64,000 nt of DNA, taken from assembly GCA_020633235.1 (NCBI GenBank), contig JACKEA010000010.1:154001-218000 (forward strand), read 5' to 3'. Source of the stretch: Polyangiaceae bacterium (lineage in GTDB: Bacteria; Myxococcota_A; Polyangia; Polyangiales; Polyangiaceae). Both the position numbers and the translations under genes were made by a program. Shown here piece after piece: positions 32,994 through 43,240 of the stretch. Under the pieces are notes generated by a model. The model did no database searches and was not told the DNA's origin. It saw nothing but the letters and a program-made list of their open reading frames with translations. Position 1 is the stretch's first letter. Each line of letters starts with the position of its first letter.

Positions 32994-34229
32994 TCAGTTG
33001 CAGTGACTACCGAGGCCCGTCAGGGTGTCGATGGGTTGTCCGGTCCACTCGAGGGGCGGATCGAACGCGTTGCTGCCGTTCTTGTCGCCCGTCGTCACGG
33101 TGCACTTGCGGCGCAAGGTCATGTCCTGTGTCGAGAGGGTGCCGCCGGTCCAGGCCGTGCCGGGATCGAAGCCGATTTGCCCGAAGACGTCCTGGGTGAC
33201 GCCGTTGCAGGCGATCTCGTAGGCGTCGTTACCGTTGTGGTTGATGCTGGAGGTGAGCGCGTCGCAGTAGGTGCTCGAGACGATGGACGAGTGGCACACC
33301 ACGAAGCTCTGCTTTGCTCCCAGAATGGTGCTGGCGAACACGTCGATGACGAACGCCGAGGTGGAGCCGTTGGAGTAGCGGAGCAGTTGGCAGCTCGACA
33401 GATCCACGCTGCCGTTGCCGAGGTTCGTGATCTCGAGGGCCTTGTTGTTGCTGCTGCCCTCCACGTACTCACTGAAGATCAGATTGGTGGCGCCGCCACC
33501 GGTACCGCCGGTTCCGCCCACGCCACCGGTTCCGCCCACGCCACCGGTTCCGCCCACGCCACCGGTTCCGCCCACGCCACCGGTTCCGCCCACGCCACCG
33601 GTTCCGCCCACGCCACCGGTTCCGCCCACGCCGCCAGTTCCGCCGACGCCGCCGGTTCCGCCCGCGCCGCCGGTTCCGCCGACGCCGCCCGTGCCACCGG
33701 TTCCGCCCACGCCGCCGGTTCCGCCGACGCCGCCAGCGCCGCCGGTGCCCCCACCGCACACGCCGTTTTGCTGATATGCGTACAGCGCCGAGTCACACAG
33801 CGACTCCGCGTTGGGTGACTGCTGATACGTAGCCAGCGCGGTCAGGCACTGCTCCTTCACCGTGGCGTCCGCCGCGTTGCAGCACTCCGAGAGCGCGGCG
33901 CAGCTGCCGCCTACGGCGCCCCCGCTGCCGCCGGAGCCCGCGATGCCACCCGAGCCACCGCCGCTGCCGCCGGTGCCGGCGTTGCACAGCCCCGCTGCCG
34001 CGTAGGTGCTCAGCGCGGAGCCGCACACCTGGGAGGGATCTTGGGCGCCGCTGGATTGCGACAGTGCCTGCATGCAGCCGTCCCGCTGCGAGGCGTCGGA
34101 CATCTCCGAGCAGCACTGCTGCAGCGCTCCGCACTGATCCCCCGGTGGGTAGCCGCCGCCGCCACCGCCGCCGGAGCTGCAGCCGAGGAGCAAGAACGCG
34201 AGAAGTGAGGCGTGGCGAAGTCGAAGCAT
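32994..34229 (-). CDS. Lamin-tail-domain lipoprotein with Gly/Thr linker (411 aa)
   Basis: MLRLRHASLLAFLLLGCSSGGG is a lipoprotein signal with Cys17. Two Cys-rich helical modules follow (CGALQQCCSEMSDASQRDGC and CAALSECCNAADATVKEQC), each ending in a YAAAGLC/YQQNGVC-type motif, then a long GGTGGVGGTGG linker. The C-terminal ~145 residues begin LIFSEYVEGSSNNKALEITN and contain VDLSSCQLLRYSNG, the pattern of a lamin-tail (LTD) immunoglobulin-like domain, often found on secreted proteins of environmental bacteria. The role is probably surface binding; this is inference. Confidence 0.8.
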   Translation of the reverse strand: MLRLRHASLLAFLLLGCSSGGGGGGGYPPGDQCGALQQCCSEMSDASQRDGCMQALSQSSGAQDPSQVCGSALSTYAAAGLCNAGTGGSGGGSGGIAGSGGSGGAVGGSCAALSECCNAADATVKEQCLTALATYQQSPNAESLCDSALYAYQQNGVCGGGTGGAGGVGGTGGVGGTGGTGGVGGTGGAGGTGGVGGTGGVGGTGGVGGTGGVGGTGGVGGTGGVGGTGGVGGTGGVGGTGGTGGGATNLIFSEYVEGSSNNKALEITNLGNGSVDLSSCQLLRYSNGSTSAFVIDVFASTILGAKQSFVVCHSSIVSSTYCDALTSSINHNGNDAYEIACNGVTQDVFGQIGFDPGTAWTGGTLSTQDMTLRRKCTVTTGDKNGSNAFDPPLEWTGQPIDTLTGLGSHCN

Positions 34230-34411
34230 GGCAGTCACCCGGTGTCGTGGGTGCTCGCGTGGGGCGAGCAAAGCGGACCCGCACAGCAATCCCCGTGCCG
34301 CCCCTGCTACGCGAGGAAACGGCGGGACCTTCCTCAAAGCTGGGGGGCGCGCAGCCCAGCCCCGCGCATGGATTGCGGCATCGAGGCCCCAACTTCCGCT
34401 ACGTTCGAAGG

Positions 34412-34672
34412 ATGCGAGTCGCTGTTCTGTTCACACTGTTCTTGGCGGGATGCGGAGCCAGCCCCAAACCCGACGCGTCCTCCACGGCCCCCGCTTCCGC
34501 TGCGCCCGCTCCAGATCCCGAGGTAGAGGTCGAGCAGCAGCTCACGGAAGCCGAAGCAGTGCACAAGAGCGATCCGGAGCGCGCCGCCCACATGGCCTCC
34601 GACCCCTGCACGCGCACTCAGAGCTCGAAGAACAAGGCGCGCTGTTTCAACCTCGGCGTGATGGTGCAGTAG
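34412..34672 (+). CDS. Small lipoprotein (86 aa)
   Basis: MRVAVLFTLFLAGCGASPKPDASS gives a short signal and lipobox with Cys14, then an Ala/Pro linker and a ~45-residue helical part (EVEVEQQLTEAEAVHKSDPERAAHMASDPC) with two Cys. No family is recognised. It starts 182 bp from the divergent lamin-tail lipoprotein and converges on the TPR lipoprotein with a 3-bp gap. Confidence 0.65.
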   Translation: MRVAVLFTLFLAGCGASPKPDASSTAPASAAPAPDPEVEVEQQLTEAEAVHKSDPERAAHMASDPCTRTQSSKNKARCFNLGVMVQ

Positions 34673-34675
34673 CGC

Positions 34676-36886
34676 TCAGGGCACCTGCACGCCTGCCGGG
34701 AGCGAAACGTCCACGCCGCCCTTGTGGCGTGCCACCAGATCGCGAGCGATGGCGACCTCCACCAGCTCGATGGCCTGGCTGCCGGCGACCTCTTCCAGCT
34801 TGGGCAGCACCTGACCGTTCTTCTTGCGGTGGCTCATCGCCACGTAGAACTCGGCTTCCGTCTTCTGCACGCGAGAGCGCGCCGCCGCGGTGAGCTCGCT
34901 ATCGCCGAGCTTGCCGCGAGCCCAGGCAGCAAGCTTGGCAGGCCAGCCGCTGTCCTCGTCGACGTTGGCCAGCGCTTCTTCCACGGTGCCATCGCTGGGC
35001 ACGCCCTGCTGGATCTCCACCAAGCGCAGCCACAGGGCGATGTACACCAGATCCTCGTTCTCGAGGCCGGCCTCCACGCCTTCGTGCACCGCCTTGCGCG
35101 CAGCGTTGAGATCTCCCAGAACGAGGGCGCGGCGCGCGGCGTCCAGCAACGTGGCGGTCAGCTGGCGGGCATCGCTGCGCGAAGCTTCATAGGCGCGATC
35201 CGTCGCGCGGCGAGCGCCCTGCGCCGCACCGAAGTGCTCGAGCACGTGGGCCAGGATGCGCTCCGCACGGGCCTGCTCCGCGGAGCCGCGAGCCTGCTGT
35301 CGAGCGTCCAGGGCGCCCTTGAGCGCGCGCGTGAGGGAAGCCTGCGCTTGGGCGGCGTCGCCTTTGTCTCGATAGATCTCGTACTGCGTGAGGCTCGCCT
35401 CGGATTCGGCGGCGCGATCTCCGGCGCGCTTGGCCAACGCGACCAGCTGGTCCAGGGTGGACAGCGCGCGTTGGGTGTCGCCGCGCTGTCGCTGAATCGC
35501 GGCCAGCATGCTGTAGGCCGCCTGTGACGGTTCGGTCTTCACGGCGGCCTCCACGTGGGGCAGCGCTCGTCCGAGCTCGCCCGCCCGCGTCTCGAGGGCC
35601 GCCATCACGTAGTACAGACGACCCGCGCTCGGGCGCAGGCGCCCCGCGTACTCTTTTTCGCCGGCCACGGTGAGGATGGGCTTGGCGTTCGCGAAGGTGC
35701 GGCGCGCCGCCGGCAGATCGCCAATCTCGTCTTCCGTGATGATGGCCCGGAGCACCAGCGCCATGCCCCAGGAAAGCTCGTCTATCGAGGGCTTTTCCCC
35801 GAGGGCGGGGGCGAGCACCAAGGGCGCCGCTTCCGCCATGCCGTACTCCACGAGCTGGGCCGACAGCGGCGCGGCGCCCCGCATGCTCTTCGGCTCCGCA
35901 CGAAACAGCTCCACCGCCGTGCCCCACGCTGCTGCGCGGCTGAGGGCGCCGTCGATGGACGTTTCCGGTCGGTTCATGTCTTCGGAAGACTCGAACAGGC
36001 GATACAGATCTCCCCACGCTTCCGGATCGTCGTCGGACGCCGCGCGCTCGAGTCGCTCCGTGAGCCCCGGCGGAACGATGCGCGTCAGGTCCCCGTTCTC
36101 CAACGCGTCGAGGGCGCCCTTCGCGTCGCCGTGGCGCAGGTAGAGGGCGACCAGCGTGGCGCCGCCGGCGCGCACCGAGCGGTACGCCTCGATGGCTTCT
36201 TCTCGTTCGAAGTTCGATCGGATTGGCGTTTCGGAAGCGTTGAACTCGAGGCCGCGGTGGATCCACGCGACGGTCGCTTCGCGCGCCTGCTTCAAGGTCT
36301 CCGGATTCGTCTCGAGCAGCGAGCGGTTGGCTGCGGTGCGCTGCAGCGTGCCGGCGGACTGCATGGGGCCGTTGCCCGCGGTGGCGGTCCAGCGCGAAAG
36401 CGCCGCGAGATGGGAGTCGACGTCCTTCTTCTCGGCGCCTTCTTTCAGCACCGAGCGGAGCATGGTGTAGAGCGCGAGGGAGCGGCCTTCATCGCCCACA
36501 CGCGCCACTTCCGAGGCGCCGGCGGAGAGCGCCGGCGCGGCGCCCTCCAACATCTGTTGGCGAAGCTCGCCGGACCTGAGCAGGTACAGCCCGCCCGTCA
36601 GCGCTGCCAGGCCGGCGCCGCGGTTGGTGCGAAAGCGCTTCTGTGCCCGCGCCAGCTGGTGTCGCACCACCCCGGCCAGCAAGTCCAAGCGCTGGCTGTC
36701 TTCTTCGCCCGAGAGCAGCACGCGATAGGTGCTCTCGGCGAACTGGGCGTCGCTGATCTTCGCGGGGTTGATGGGACCCTCGGCACTGGGGTTCCGAGGT
36801 CCTTCGCCGCCTCGTGCGGCCGGTGAACAAGCTGTGGACAGGAGCGTCAGGGTTCCGGCCAGCGTCAGCACGGCGATTCGTCGCAT
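34676..36886 (-). CDS. TPR-repeat lipoprotein (736 aa)
   Basis: MRRIAVLTLAGTLTLLSTACSPAA is a lipoprotein signal with Cys20. The rest is helical with degenerate TPR-like units, clearest in the middle: SAGRLYYVMAALETRAGELGRALPHVEAAVKTEPSQAAYSMLAAIQRQRGDTQRALSTLDQLV and, later, LGDLNAARKAVHEGVEAG. Such proteins are usually scaffolds for envelope complexes. It is divergent from the giant kinase gene with 124 bp between the starts, so the two may share a control region. Confidence 0.8.
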   Translation of the reverse strand: MRRIAVLTLAGTLTLLSTACSPAARGGEGPRNPSAEGPINPAKISDAQFAESTYRVLLSGEEDSQRLDLLAGVVRHQLARAQKRFRTNRGAGLAALTGGLYLLRSGELRQQMLEGAAPALSAGASEVARVGDEGRSLALYTMLRSVLKEGAEKKDVDSHLAALSRWTATAGNGPMQSAGTLQRTAANRSLLETNPETLKQAREATVAWIHRGLEFNASETPIRSNFEREEAIEAYRSVRAGGATLVALYLRHGDAKGALDALENGDLTRIVPPGLTERLERAASDDDPEAWGDLYRLFESSEDMNRPETSIDGALSRAAAWGTAVELFRAEPKSMRGAAPLSAQLVEYGMAEAAPLVLAPALGEKPSIDELSWGMALVLRAIITEDEIGDLPAARRTFANAKPILTVAGEKEYAGRLRPSAGRLYYVMAALETRAGELGRALPHVEAAVKTEPSQAAYSMLAAIQRQRGDTQRALSTLDQLVALAKRAGDRAAESEASLTQYEIYRDKGDAAQAQASLTRALKGALDARQQARGSAEQARAERILAHVLEHFGAAQGARRATDRAYEASRSDARQLTATLLDAARRALVLGDLNAARKAVHEGVEAGLENEDLVYIALWLRLVEIQQGVPSDGTVEEALANVDEDSGWPAKLAAWARGKLGDSELTAAARSRVQKTEAEFYVAMSHRKKNGQVLPKLEEVAGSQAIELVEVAIARDLVARHKGGVDVSLPAGVQVP

Positions 36887-37010
36887 TGGGTGCAGTCTAC
36901 TCGTGCCGGCGCCCATTGCACGAGGCTCCGCCCCGAGACAAAAATGCCCTTGATTTGCCCTGCAAGCGGCAGCGACGACGAGGCCGATCCGCGGTAGCAT
37001 TCGAGCGCCC

Positions 37011-40000
37011 ATGAGCGACGAGCCCCCGCGACCAGTCCCCGAGCGCCTCGCGGACTTCGAGGTCATCCGCCGGCTCGGCGCCGGGGGCATGGCGGAGGTG
37101 TTCCTCGCCAAGAAGCGCGGCGCCGAGGGCACCTACAAGCTGCTCGTCGTGAAGCGCATCCTCCCGGCGTACGGCTCGTCCCGTCGCTTTCGCGCGATGT
37201 TCGCGGAAGAGGCGCAGCTCGCCACGCGGTTGAACCACCCCAACATCGTCCAGGTCTACGACTTCCAGGACTACGGGGACGAGGGCCAGCTGCTCAGCAT
37301 GGAGTACGTGGAGGGGCCGGATCTCCGCAAGGTGATGCGCTCCGCCAGCGCCAACAAGAAGCGGGTTCCGCCGTGGGTGGCGGCGTACATCGTGGCGGAG
37401 GTGGCGAAGGGCCTCCACTACGCCCACGAGCGCAAGGACGAAGGCGGCTCCCCGCTGGAGATCGTGCACCGCGACGTCTCCCCGCAGAACATCTTGGTGT
37501 CCTTCGAGGGCGCGGTGAAGATCGCGGACTTCGGTATCGCCTCCGCGAACATGTTCCGTGAAGAGCCCGGCGTGCTGAAGGGCAAGACGGCGTACATGTC
37601 GCCGGAACAGGCCCGCGCCGAGAAGGTCGATCGGCGCACCGACATCTACTCCCTCGGCGTGGTGTTCCACGAGCTGCTCACCGGGCGCCCGCTCCACGGC
37701 GCCGCGGATGGGCAGGAGCTGCTCGAGGTAGTGCGCGCGGGTCGCGTGGAGCCGCCCAGCACCTTCGCCCGCGAGATCCCGCCGGAGCTCGAAGCCATCG
37801 TGATGAAGGCGCTGTCGAAGAATCCGACGGATCGCTTCCAGACCGCGCGAGAGATGGCGGGCGCCATCACGCGAACGCTGTTCACCAAGCAGCAGATGGT
37901 CGACTCCCACGTGCTGGAAGGCGTGCTGTCGCAGATCGTCAGCCGCGAGCACACCTCCCCCGGCGTGGAGCAGGATCTCACCGGCAGCGCCGCCGAGAGC
38001 CAGTACGGGGACGACGCGGAATCCAGCGAATCCGAGCCTCAGGGCGACAGCACCGCCGAGCCCCGAACCAGCGACGAAGCCACCGGTCCGGGCCGGCCCA
38101 TCCGCCCTCGGCTCCACGAGCGGGCGGGCCGGGAGGTGCGCCACGTGGCGGTGATCACCCTGCGGCTGCACGGCCTTTCGGAGCTGGCCAACGCCATCGG
38201 AGAAGCCGCCGCCAGCACCTTCATCGATCAGCTCAAGGGCACGCTGGATCAAATCGCCTTCAAACGCAGCGCGCGGCTCACCTGGGCGGCGCGCCAGGTC
38301 GGGGGCGGCGCGATGGAGCTGCCGGACACCGCGCGCGCCGTCGTCGGTCTGATGGCGAACCCGGCCCGCGCCGCAGCGGACGCCGCCTGGTTCGCGGTGG
38401 ACGTTCACGAAGCCATCGAGGGTTCCTCCGGCGACATGCCGGTGGAGCTCCGCGCGAGCGTCGGCATCGTGCGCGGTATTGCCAGTGGTCGTCGCGACAA
38501 AGCCGGTCACCTCATCGATCATTCCCTGCAGGAACCGGCGGACTACCTGGCGGGGCTGATCGGCGAGGGCGCGCCGGCGGGGGCCACCTTCGTAGCCGGA
38601 GGCTTGTACCGCCTGGTGCGGCGCGACTTCGTTTGGGGCGAGGCTCCGGCCATCGGCATCGACGACGCCGTTGCGCGGAACCTTCCGGAGAACATGCGGG
38701 TGTACCGCCTGGTGCGGCCGCTCACTCGGGAAGAGCGCCACAAGGAAACGGAGCGCGCCGCGGGAGATCTCGTGGGCCGCGATGCCGAGCTCGCGGACCT
38801 GCAAGCCGCCTACTACAACGCCGTCACTCCGGGCCCGAGCGGAGGCTTGGGTCAGGTGTCCGCCCGCGTGGTGTACGGCGAGATGGGCATCGGCAAGACG
38901 GCGCTCGTCAACAGCTTCGTCTCCGAGCTGCCCGACAACGTGCGCGTGCTCCGCGTGGAATGCTCGCCGGCCAAGAGCGAGCTGCCCTTCGCCAACATCG
39001 CCGACTGGGTCCGGGAGCTCACCGACACCAAGGCGGATCAGCCCATCGACGAAGTGAAGAAGGCCATTACGCTTTCTCTCGGGGACTTCGCCAGCGGCGA
39101 GGCCGGCGCGGAGATCGTGGAGCGCATGGCGGAGCTCACCACCGGTCGCGTGGCGCAGGCCGCGGACGAAGGCGACGCCGCCCGCCACCGCAAGCTGATC
39201 TCCTCCGGCGTTCGTCGTTTCCTCGCCCGCGCCGCCCTGGAGCAGCCGCTGGTGGTCGTGATCGAAGGCCTGCAGTGGAGCGACCGTCCGAGCGTGGAGC
39301 TGGTCTCGGAGCTGATCCGCCGCAAGGATCCGATGCCGGTGATCGCGGTGCTGGTCACGCGCCCGGACGACCGCGTGGCGCCGTACATCGAGGGCATGGT
39401 GCGCATCGAGCTGAAAGGGCTCAGTGCGGAAAACCAGATCCGCCTCGTGGCCGGTCGTCTCGGGGCGTCCGAAGGCGTAGCCCAGGTGTGTGCAGATCTG
39501 TTACCGCGGGCCGCCGGCAATCCATTCTTCCTGCTCGAGATGGTGGACGCGCTTTTGGAGCGCGGCACCCTCGAGCTTCGGGAGCGGGCTGACGGTTCAC
39601 AAGAGCTGGTTCGTGTGGAACGGCCGGGCGAGCCGGCCTTGGCGTTGCCCTCCACGCTCGAGCAGCTGATCGCCGACCGCCTGAACGAGCTGCCGCCGGA
39701 GGAGCAAGAGGTGGTGGAGTGGCTCGCGGTGGCCGGTGGCCCTTTGAGCTTGGAAGATCTCACCACGCTGCGCGGCATGCCCACGGAGGAAGCCGTCATT
39801 CGTCTGTGCGCCCGCGGCCTGTGCGACACCAAGAACGATTCGGTGGACGTGCGCTATCCGCTGACGCGCGACGTTGCCTACCGCGCGCTGGAACGCGGGC
39901 AGCGCAGTCGCATGCATCGAGCTCTGGGCTTGCACCTGGCGGACACGCCGCTGGCGCAGGGCCTCACGGCGGCCATCGTCGCGCGGCATCTGGCGCGCGG

Positions 40001-41501
40001 CGTGGCCAAGAGCCAAGCCGCGGAGCTGTACCTCACGGCGGCCGCGGCGGCGCGCTCCAGCTATCAGACGCAGCTCGCGACGCGCTACTACCGCCGCGCC
40101 CTGGCCATGATGGAAGAGGGCGACCAGCGCCGGTTGGAAGCGCACGAAGCCCTCGAGAACATGTATCGCGTGCAGGGGCGCTGGCGCGAGCGGCGCAAGC
40201 AGTTGGTGGCCTTCCGCCAGCTGGCGCGGGACAGCGGCAAGCCGCGGTGGGTGTCCACGGCGCTGCTCCGCACGGCGCGCTTCGAGCTGGACGAAGGGCA
40301 CCTGGCGCGGGGGCTCATCTCGGCCCAGCGCGCGGAACAAGTCGCGGCTCAAGCCGGCTCCGCAGTGCTGGAAGTGCAGGCCCAATCACTGATGGCGGAG
40401 ATGCTGCGAGACCTCGGGGACATGCAGGGAGCCCTGGCCGCTTGCGATCGCGCGCTGGAAACCTCCCAGAGCCAGGACGTCCCTCCTCGCTTGCGCGCCG
40501 AGGTGCTGCGGGCTCGGGGCACGCTGCTGCGGCGCGTGGGTCGCGTGCACGAGGCCGTGGATGCTCACGCGGAAGCCATCGCGGTCTTCCGTCAGGTGGG
40601 CGCCCGGCGCCTGGAGGCGCGCGCCAAGAACTCGCTGGCCTTCGCGATGTACGTGCTCGGTCGCTTCGAGGACGCCATTGCCTTGGCGCTGGATGCGATT
40701 CGCATCGACCTGGCCATTGGCGGACGCTTCCAGATTGCCAAGACGCTCAGCAACATCGGACAGAGCTACGCGCGGCTGGGCGACAGCGAGCGCGGGCTCG
40801 CGTACCTCAAGCGCGCCCGCGAGGCCCACGAGCGCTACGGCGATCAAGACGCGCGCGCCGACACGCTCTTGTGCACCGCGGAGGTGCAGCTCGAGATGGA
40901 TCAGATTGCCGCGGCGGACACCTTCGTGGGAGACGCCGGCGCCCTCACCGCCGTCACCGGTAGCGCGTACGATTCCGTACACGAGAAGATTCTGCGCGCG
41001 GTGCTGGCGCGGCGGATGGGCGACTCGGGCACCGCCGTGATGCACGCCTTCGACGCGCGGCAGGCCGCCGAGGCGCAGGCCTACGTTGCGTTCCACTTCT
41101 ACGCCATGGCCGCCGAAGCCGCCGCCCGCGTGGACATCGGCGAGTCCCACACCGGCATCTTGCTCGCCACCACCGCCATGGGCGCCATCGAGACCGTGCA
41201 GGGCTCGGAGTACGGCCTCGAAACACGTGCGCTGTGCGTCGAGGCGCTGCAGAAGGCCAACTCTCCCCAGGCCGACGAGATGCGTGAGCGCGCCAAGACC
41301 TACATCCTCACCCTGCTGCAATCCATTCGCGATCCCGAGCTTCGCGGCACGTTCATTCGCCGGCCGATGGTACGTCGTCTCATCGGTGAGCTGCCCGAGG
41401 ATCTCGCCGACGCGCCGGTCACCGGGGAGCAGCCCGTGCCGGGGTCAGCGCGAGAAGACGTGCAGTCGAGCGCAGACAAAGGTAGCGTTTCGCCTTCGTG
41501 A
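37011..41501 (+). CDS. Ser/Thr kinase with cyclase-like, ATPase and TPR-like regions (1496 aa)
   Basis: The N-terminal ~280 residues are a complete Hanks-type kinase: LGAGGMAEVFLAKK, Lys48, catalytic HRD (Asp155 in VHRDVSPQN), DFG (Asp173) and MSPEQARAEKVD. A charged linker leads to a region near 370-545 (VAVITLRLHGLSELANAIGEAA) that resembles a degenerate class III nucleotidyl-cyclase domain. From ~580 an AAA-type ATPase follows with Walker A GEMGIGKT (Lys629) and VVVIEGLQWSD as Walker B. The last ~500 residues are TPR-like. This is the architecture of large myxobacterial signalling kinases; its input and targets are unknown. No transmembrane segment was seen. Confidence 0.88.
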   Translation: MSDEPPRPVPERLADFEVIRRLGAGGMAEVFLAKKRGAEGTYKLLVVKRILPAYGSSRRFRAMFAEEAQLATRLNHPNIVQVYDFQDYGDEGQLLSMEYVEGPDLRKVMRSASANKKRVPPWVAAYIVAEVAKGLHYAHERKDEGGSPLEIVHRDVSPQNILVSFEGAVKIADFGIASANMFREEPGVLKGKTAYMSPEQARAEKVDRRTDIYSLGVVFHELLTGRPLHGAADGQELLEVVRAGRVEPPSTFAREIPPELEAIVMKALSKNPTDRFQTAREMAGAITRTLFTKQQMVDSHVLEGVLSQIVSREHTSPGVEQDLTGSAAESQYGDDAESSESEPQGDSTAEPRTSDEATGPGRPIRPRLHERAGREVRHVAVITLRLHGLSELANAIGEAAASTFIDQLKGTLDQIAFKRSARLTWAARQVGGGAMELPDTARAVVGLMANPARAAADAAWFAVDVHEAIEGSSGDMPVELRASVGIVRGIASGRRDKAGHLIDHSLQEPADYLAGLIGEGAPAGATFVAGGLYRLVRRDFVWGEAPAIGIDDAVARNLPENMRVYRLVRPLTREERHKETERAAGDLVGRDAELADLQAAYYNAVTPGPSGGLGQVSARVVYGEMGIGKTALVNSFVSELPDNVRVLRVECSPAKSELPFANIADWVRELTDTKADQPIDEVKKAITLSLGDFASGEAGAEIVERMAELTTGRVAQAADEGDAARHRKLISSGVRRFLARAALEQPLVVVIEGLQWSDRPSVELVSELIRRKDPMPVIAVLVTRPDDRVAPYIEGMVRIELKGLSAENQIRLVAGRLGASEGVAQVCADLLPRAAGNPFFLLEMVDALLERGTLELRERADGSQELVRVERPGEPALALPSTLEQLIADRLNELPPEEQEVVEWLAVAGGPLSLEDLTTLRGMPTEEAVIRLCARGLCDTKNDSVDVRYPLTRDVAYRALERGQRSRMHRALGLHLADTPLAQGLTAAIVARHLARGVAKSQAAELYLTAAAAARSSYQTQLATRYYRRALAMMEEGDQRRLEAHEALENMYRVQGRWRERRKQLVAFRQLARDSGKPRWVSTALLRTARFELDEGHLARGLISAQRAEQVAAQAGSAVLEVQAQSLMAEMLRDLGDMQGALAACDRALETSQSQDVPPRLRAEVLRARGTLLRRVGRVHEAVDAHAEAIAVFRQVGARRLEARAKNSLAFAMYVLGRFEDAIALALDAIRIDLAIGGRFQIAKTLSNIGQSYARLGDSERGLAYLKRAREAHERYGDQDARADTLLCTAEVQLEMDQIAAADTFVGDAGALTAVTGSAYDSVHEKILRAVLARRMGDSGTAVMHAFDARQAAEAQAYVAFHFYAMAAEAAARVDIGESHTGILLATTAMGAIETVQGSEYGLETRALCVEALQKANSPQADEMRERAKTYILTLLQSIRDPELRGTFIRRPMVRRLIGELPEDLADAPVTGEQPVPGSAREDVQSSADKGSVSPS

Positions 41502-42760
41502 GCCTAGAGCGTCCGAATCGGCGGCTCGCCGTCATCCTGTCCGGCGGTGGTGCGCGTGGTGCGTACGAGGTCGGCGTGCTCTGGTACCTGTTCGACGAGC
41601 TCACGCGGCTGCGCGGTGGGCCTCCGCGGGTCGACATCTTGTGTGGCACCAGCGTGGGTGCCATCAACAGCGGCTATCTGGCCGCGCACCTGGCGGATCC
41701 CGTGCTCGGCATGCGCCGCCTGGTGGACGTCTGGAGCAGCCTGAGCCTCGACAGCGTGCTGGGTTTCGGCTGGCGCCAAGCCATGACGCTGCCGCGCGTG
41801 CTGCTCGGCGGGCAGGGCGGCGCCGGTATCTTCGACGTCTCCCCCATGGCGGAGCTGGTGCAGCGGGAAATCCCGTGGCGCGCCGTGTCGCGCACCATGC
41901 GCAAGGGACACCTGCGGGCGCTCAGCGTGAGCGCCACGGAAGTGAGCACCGGCCGCACCGTGATCTTCATGCAGACGGGGCCGACCACCTCGCTGCCCAC
42001 GCGCGCGCCGCCGCGCACGTTGATTCGCGCGGATCGCATCGGGCCGCAGCACGCTCTGGCCTCCGCGGCCATCCCCATGTTGTTTCCGCCGGTGAAGATC
42101 GGCAGCCAGCTTTACGTAGACGGCGGCGTGCGTCAGAACACGCCCATCGCCCCCGCCATTCGCCTGGGGGCCACCCACGTGTTCGTGGTGGGCACCTCAC
42201 GCTTGGTGCGCGGCATCGCGCACGCCAAACCCACGCAAGCACCGAGCGCCACGTTCTTGCTGGGCAAGATCATGAACGCCCTGTTGCTCGACCACTTGGA
42301 CAGCGACCTCGGCTTCGTCAACCTGCTGAACGACATTTTGGAGAGCGGAGAAGCCGGCTTCGGCAAGGAGTTCGTCGATCGTCTGAACGGCGCCGCCGCC
42401 ACCCGCGGCGGTCACCAGTTCCGCCCCATCAGCACCTTGGTGGTTCGCCCCACAGAAGGCATCGGCCAGCTCGCCGCGGATCACCTGCGGCAGGGTAAGC
42501 TCCGCGCGGGGCCCGCCGTCACCAAGCGGCTGCTCAAGCTCCTGGACATGGGCGTGGCAGACGACGCGGATCTCGCGAGCTACTTGTTGTTCGACGGTGA
42601 GTTCGCGCGGCGGCTGATCGAGCTGGGGCGCTCCGACGCCCATGCGCGCCGCAACGAGATCCTCGATTTCCTCGGCGACGCCGAGGACGACGTGCCGCCC
42701 GCGCTCGACCCTGCCGGCGGCAGCTCCCACTGGACGTTGCCGCCACCCGCCATCGGCTGA
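41498..42760 (+). CDS. Patatin-like phospholipase
   Basis: The 420-residue protein has the oxyanion-hole motif LSGGGARGAYEVGVL, the nucleophile elbow CGTSVGAINSG and the catalytic Asp in YVDGGVRQNTP, so it should be an active Ser-Asp acyl hydrolase acting on phospholipids. There is no signal peptide. The GTG start overlaps the kinase stop as GTGA, which implies coupled expression and a functional link to the kinase. Confidence 0.9.
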   Translation: MSLERPNRRLAVILSGGGARGAYEVGVLWYLFDELTRLRGGPPRVDILCGTSVGAINSGYLAAHLADPVLGMRRLVDVWSSLSLDSVLGFGWRQAMTLPRVLLGGQGGAGIFDVSPMAELVQREIPWRAVSRTMRKGHLRALSVSATEVSTGRTVIFMQTGPTTSLPTRAPPRTLIRADRIGPQHALASAAIPMLFPPVKIGSQLYVDGGVRQNTPIAPAIRLGATHVFVVGTSRLVRGIAHAKPTQAPSATFLLGKIMNALLLDHLDSDLGFVNLLNDILESGEAGFGKEFVDRLNGAAATRGGHQFRPISTLVVRPTEGIGQLAADHLRQGKLRAGPAVTKRLLKLLDMGVADDADLASYLLFDGEFARRLIELGRSDAHARRNEILDFLGDAEDDVPPALDPAGGSSHWTLPPPAIG

Positions 42761-43235
42761 TGCCAAAGCTCTGCGTGCACACGTTGGCGCTGCTGTTGGC
42801 CGGGTGCGGCGAAGCCTCCAGCCCGACGGCGCACCCCGCGCCGGCCGAGTGCAACGGTAGCTTCGACGTGGGCGCTCCGGAGCCGACGGCGCCCGACCTT
42901 CAAGACGGCGTTGGGTGCCGATCTGGGTGTCGTCGAATCCGCCGGCGTGCTGCAAGGCACCTCGGTCAAGAGCGACGGTTCGGGAAACGCCACGCTCTCC
43001 GTACCCGGCAACGCGTTCGCGTCCCGCGCCCACGTCGATCTGCAGACCGGCGTCGGCTTCGCGAAGGTCGTGGATTGCGGCTTCGCGCCGGTGGAGGGCG
43101 CCACCGCCATCCCACCCTCGTTACCGTGAGTGCATTCGGAGTCGTCACCCCCGGCACCGAGCCCGTGGAGCTTGGCTCGATCAGCTTGCCCCTGTTCCCT
43201 CAGAGCGGTCGCTCGGCACCCTCTACCCGCGCTGA
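42760..43235 (+). pseudogene. Frameshifted small lipoprotein gene
   Basis: The ATG overlaps the patatin stop (TGATG) and gives a lipoprotein signal MPKLCVHTLALLLAGCGEAS. Coding character then moves to another frame near 42900 (LGVVESAGVLQGTSVKSDGSG, and HVDLQTGVGFAKVVDCGFAP) and back near 43115 (TVSAFGVVTPGTEPVELGSI). Each segment reads well only in its own frame. The gene therefore carries at least two indels, either real decay or assembly errors. Confidence 0.55.
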
Positions 43236-43240
43236 CGCGA

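Noticed and set aside
36897..39188. A 763-residue open frame antisense to the giant kinase
   Set aside because: The sense strand has complete kinase motifs; the antisense frame shows only His/Arg/Ala-rich sequence typical of mirror frames.
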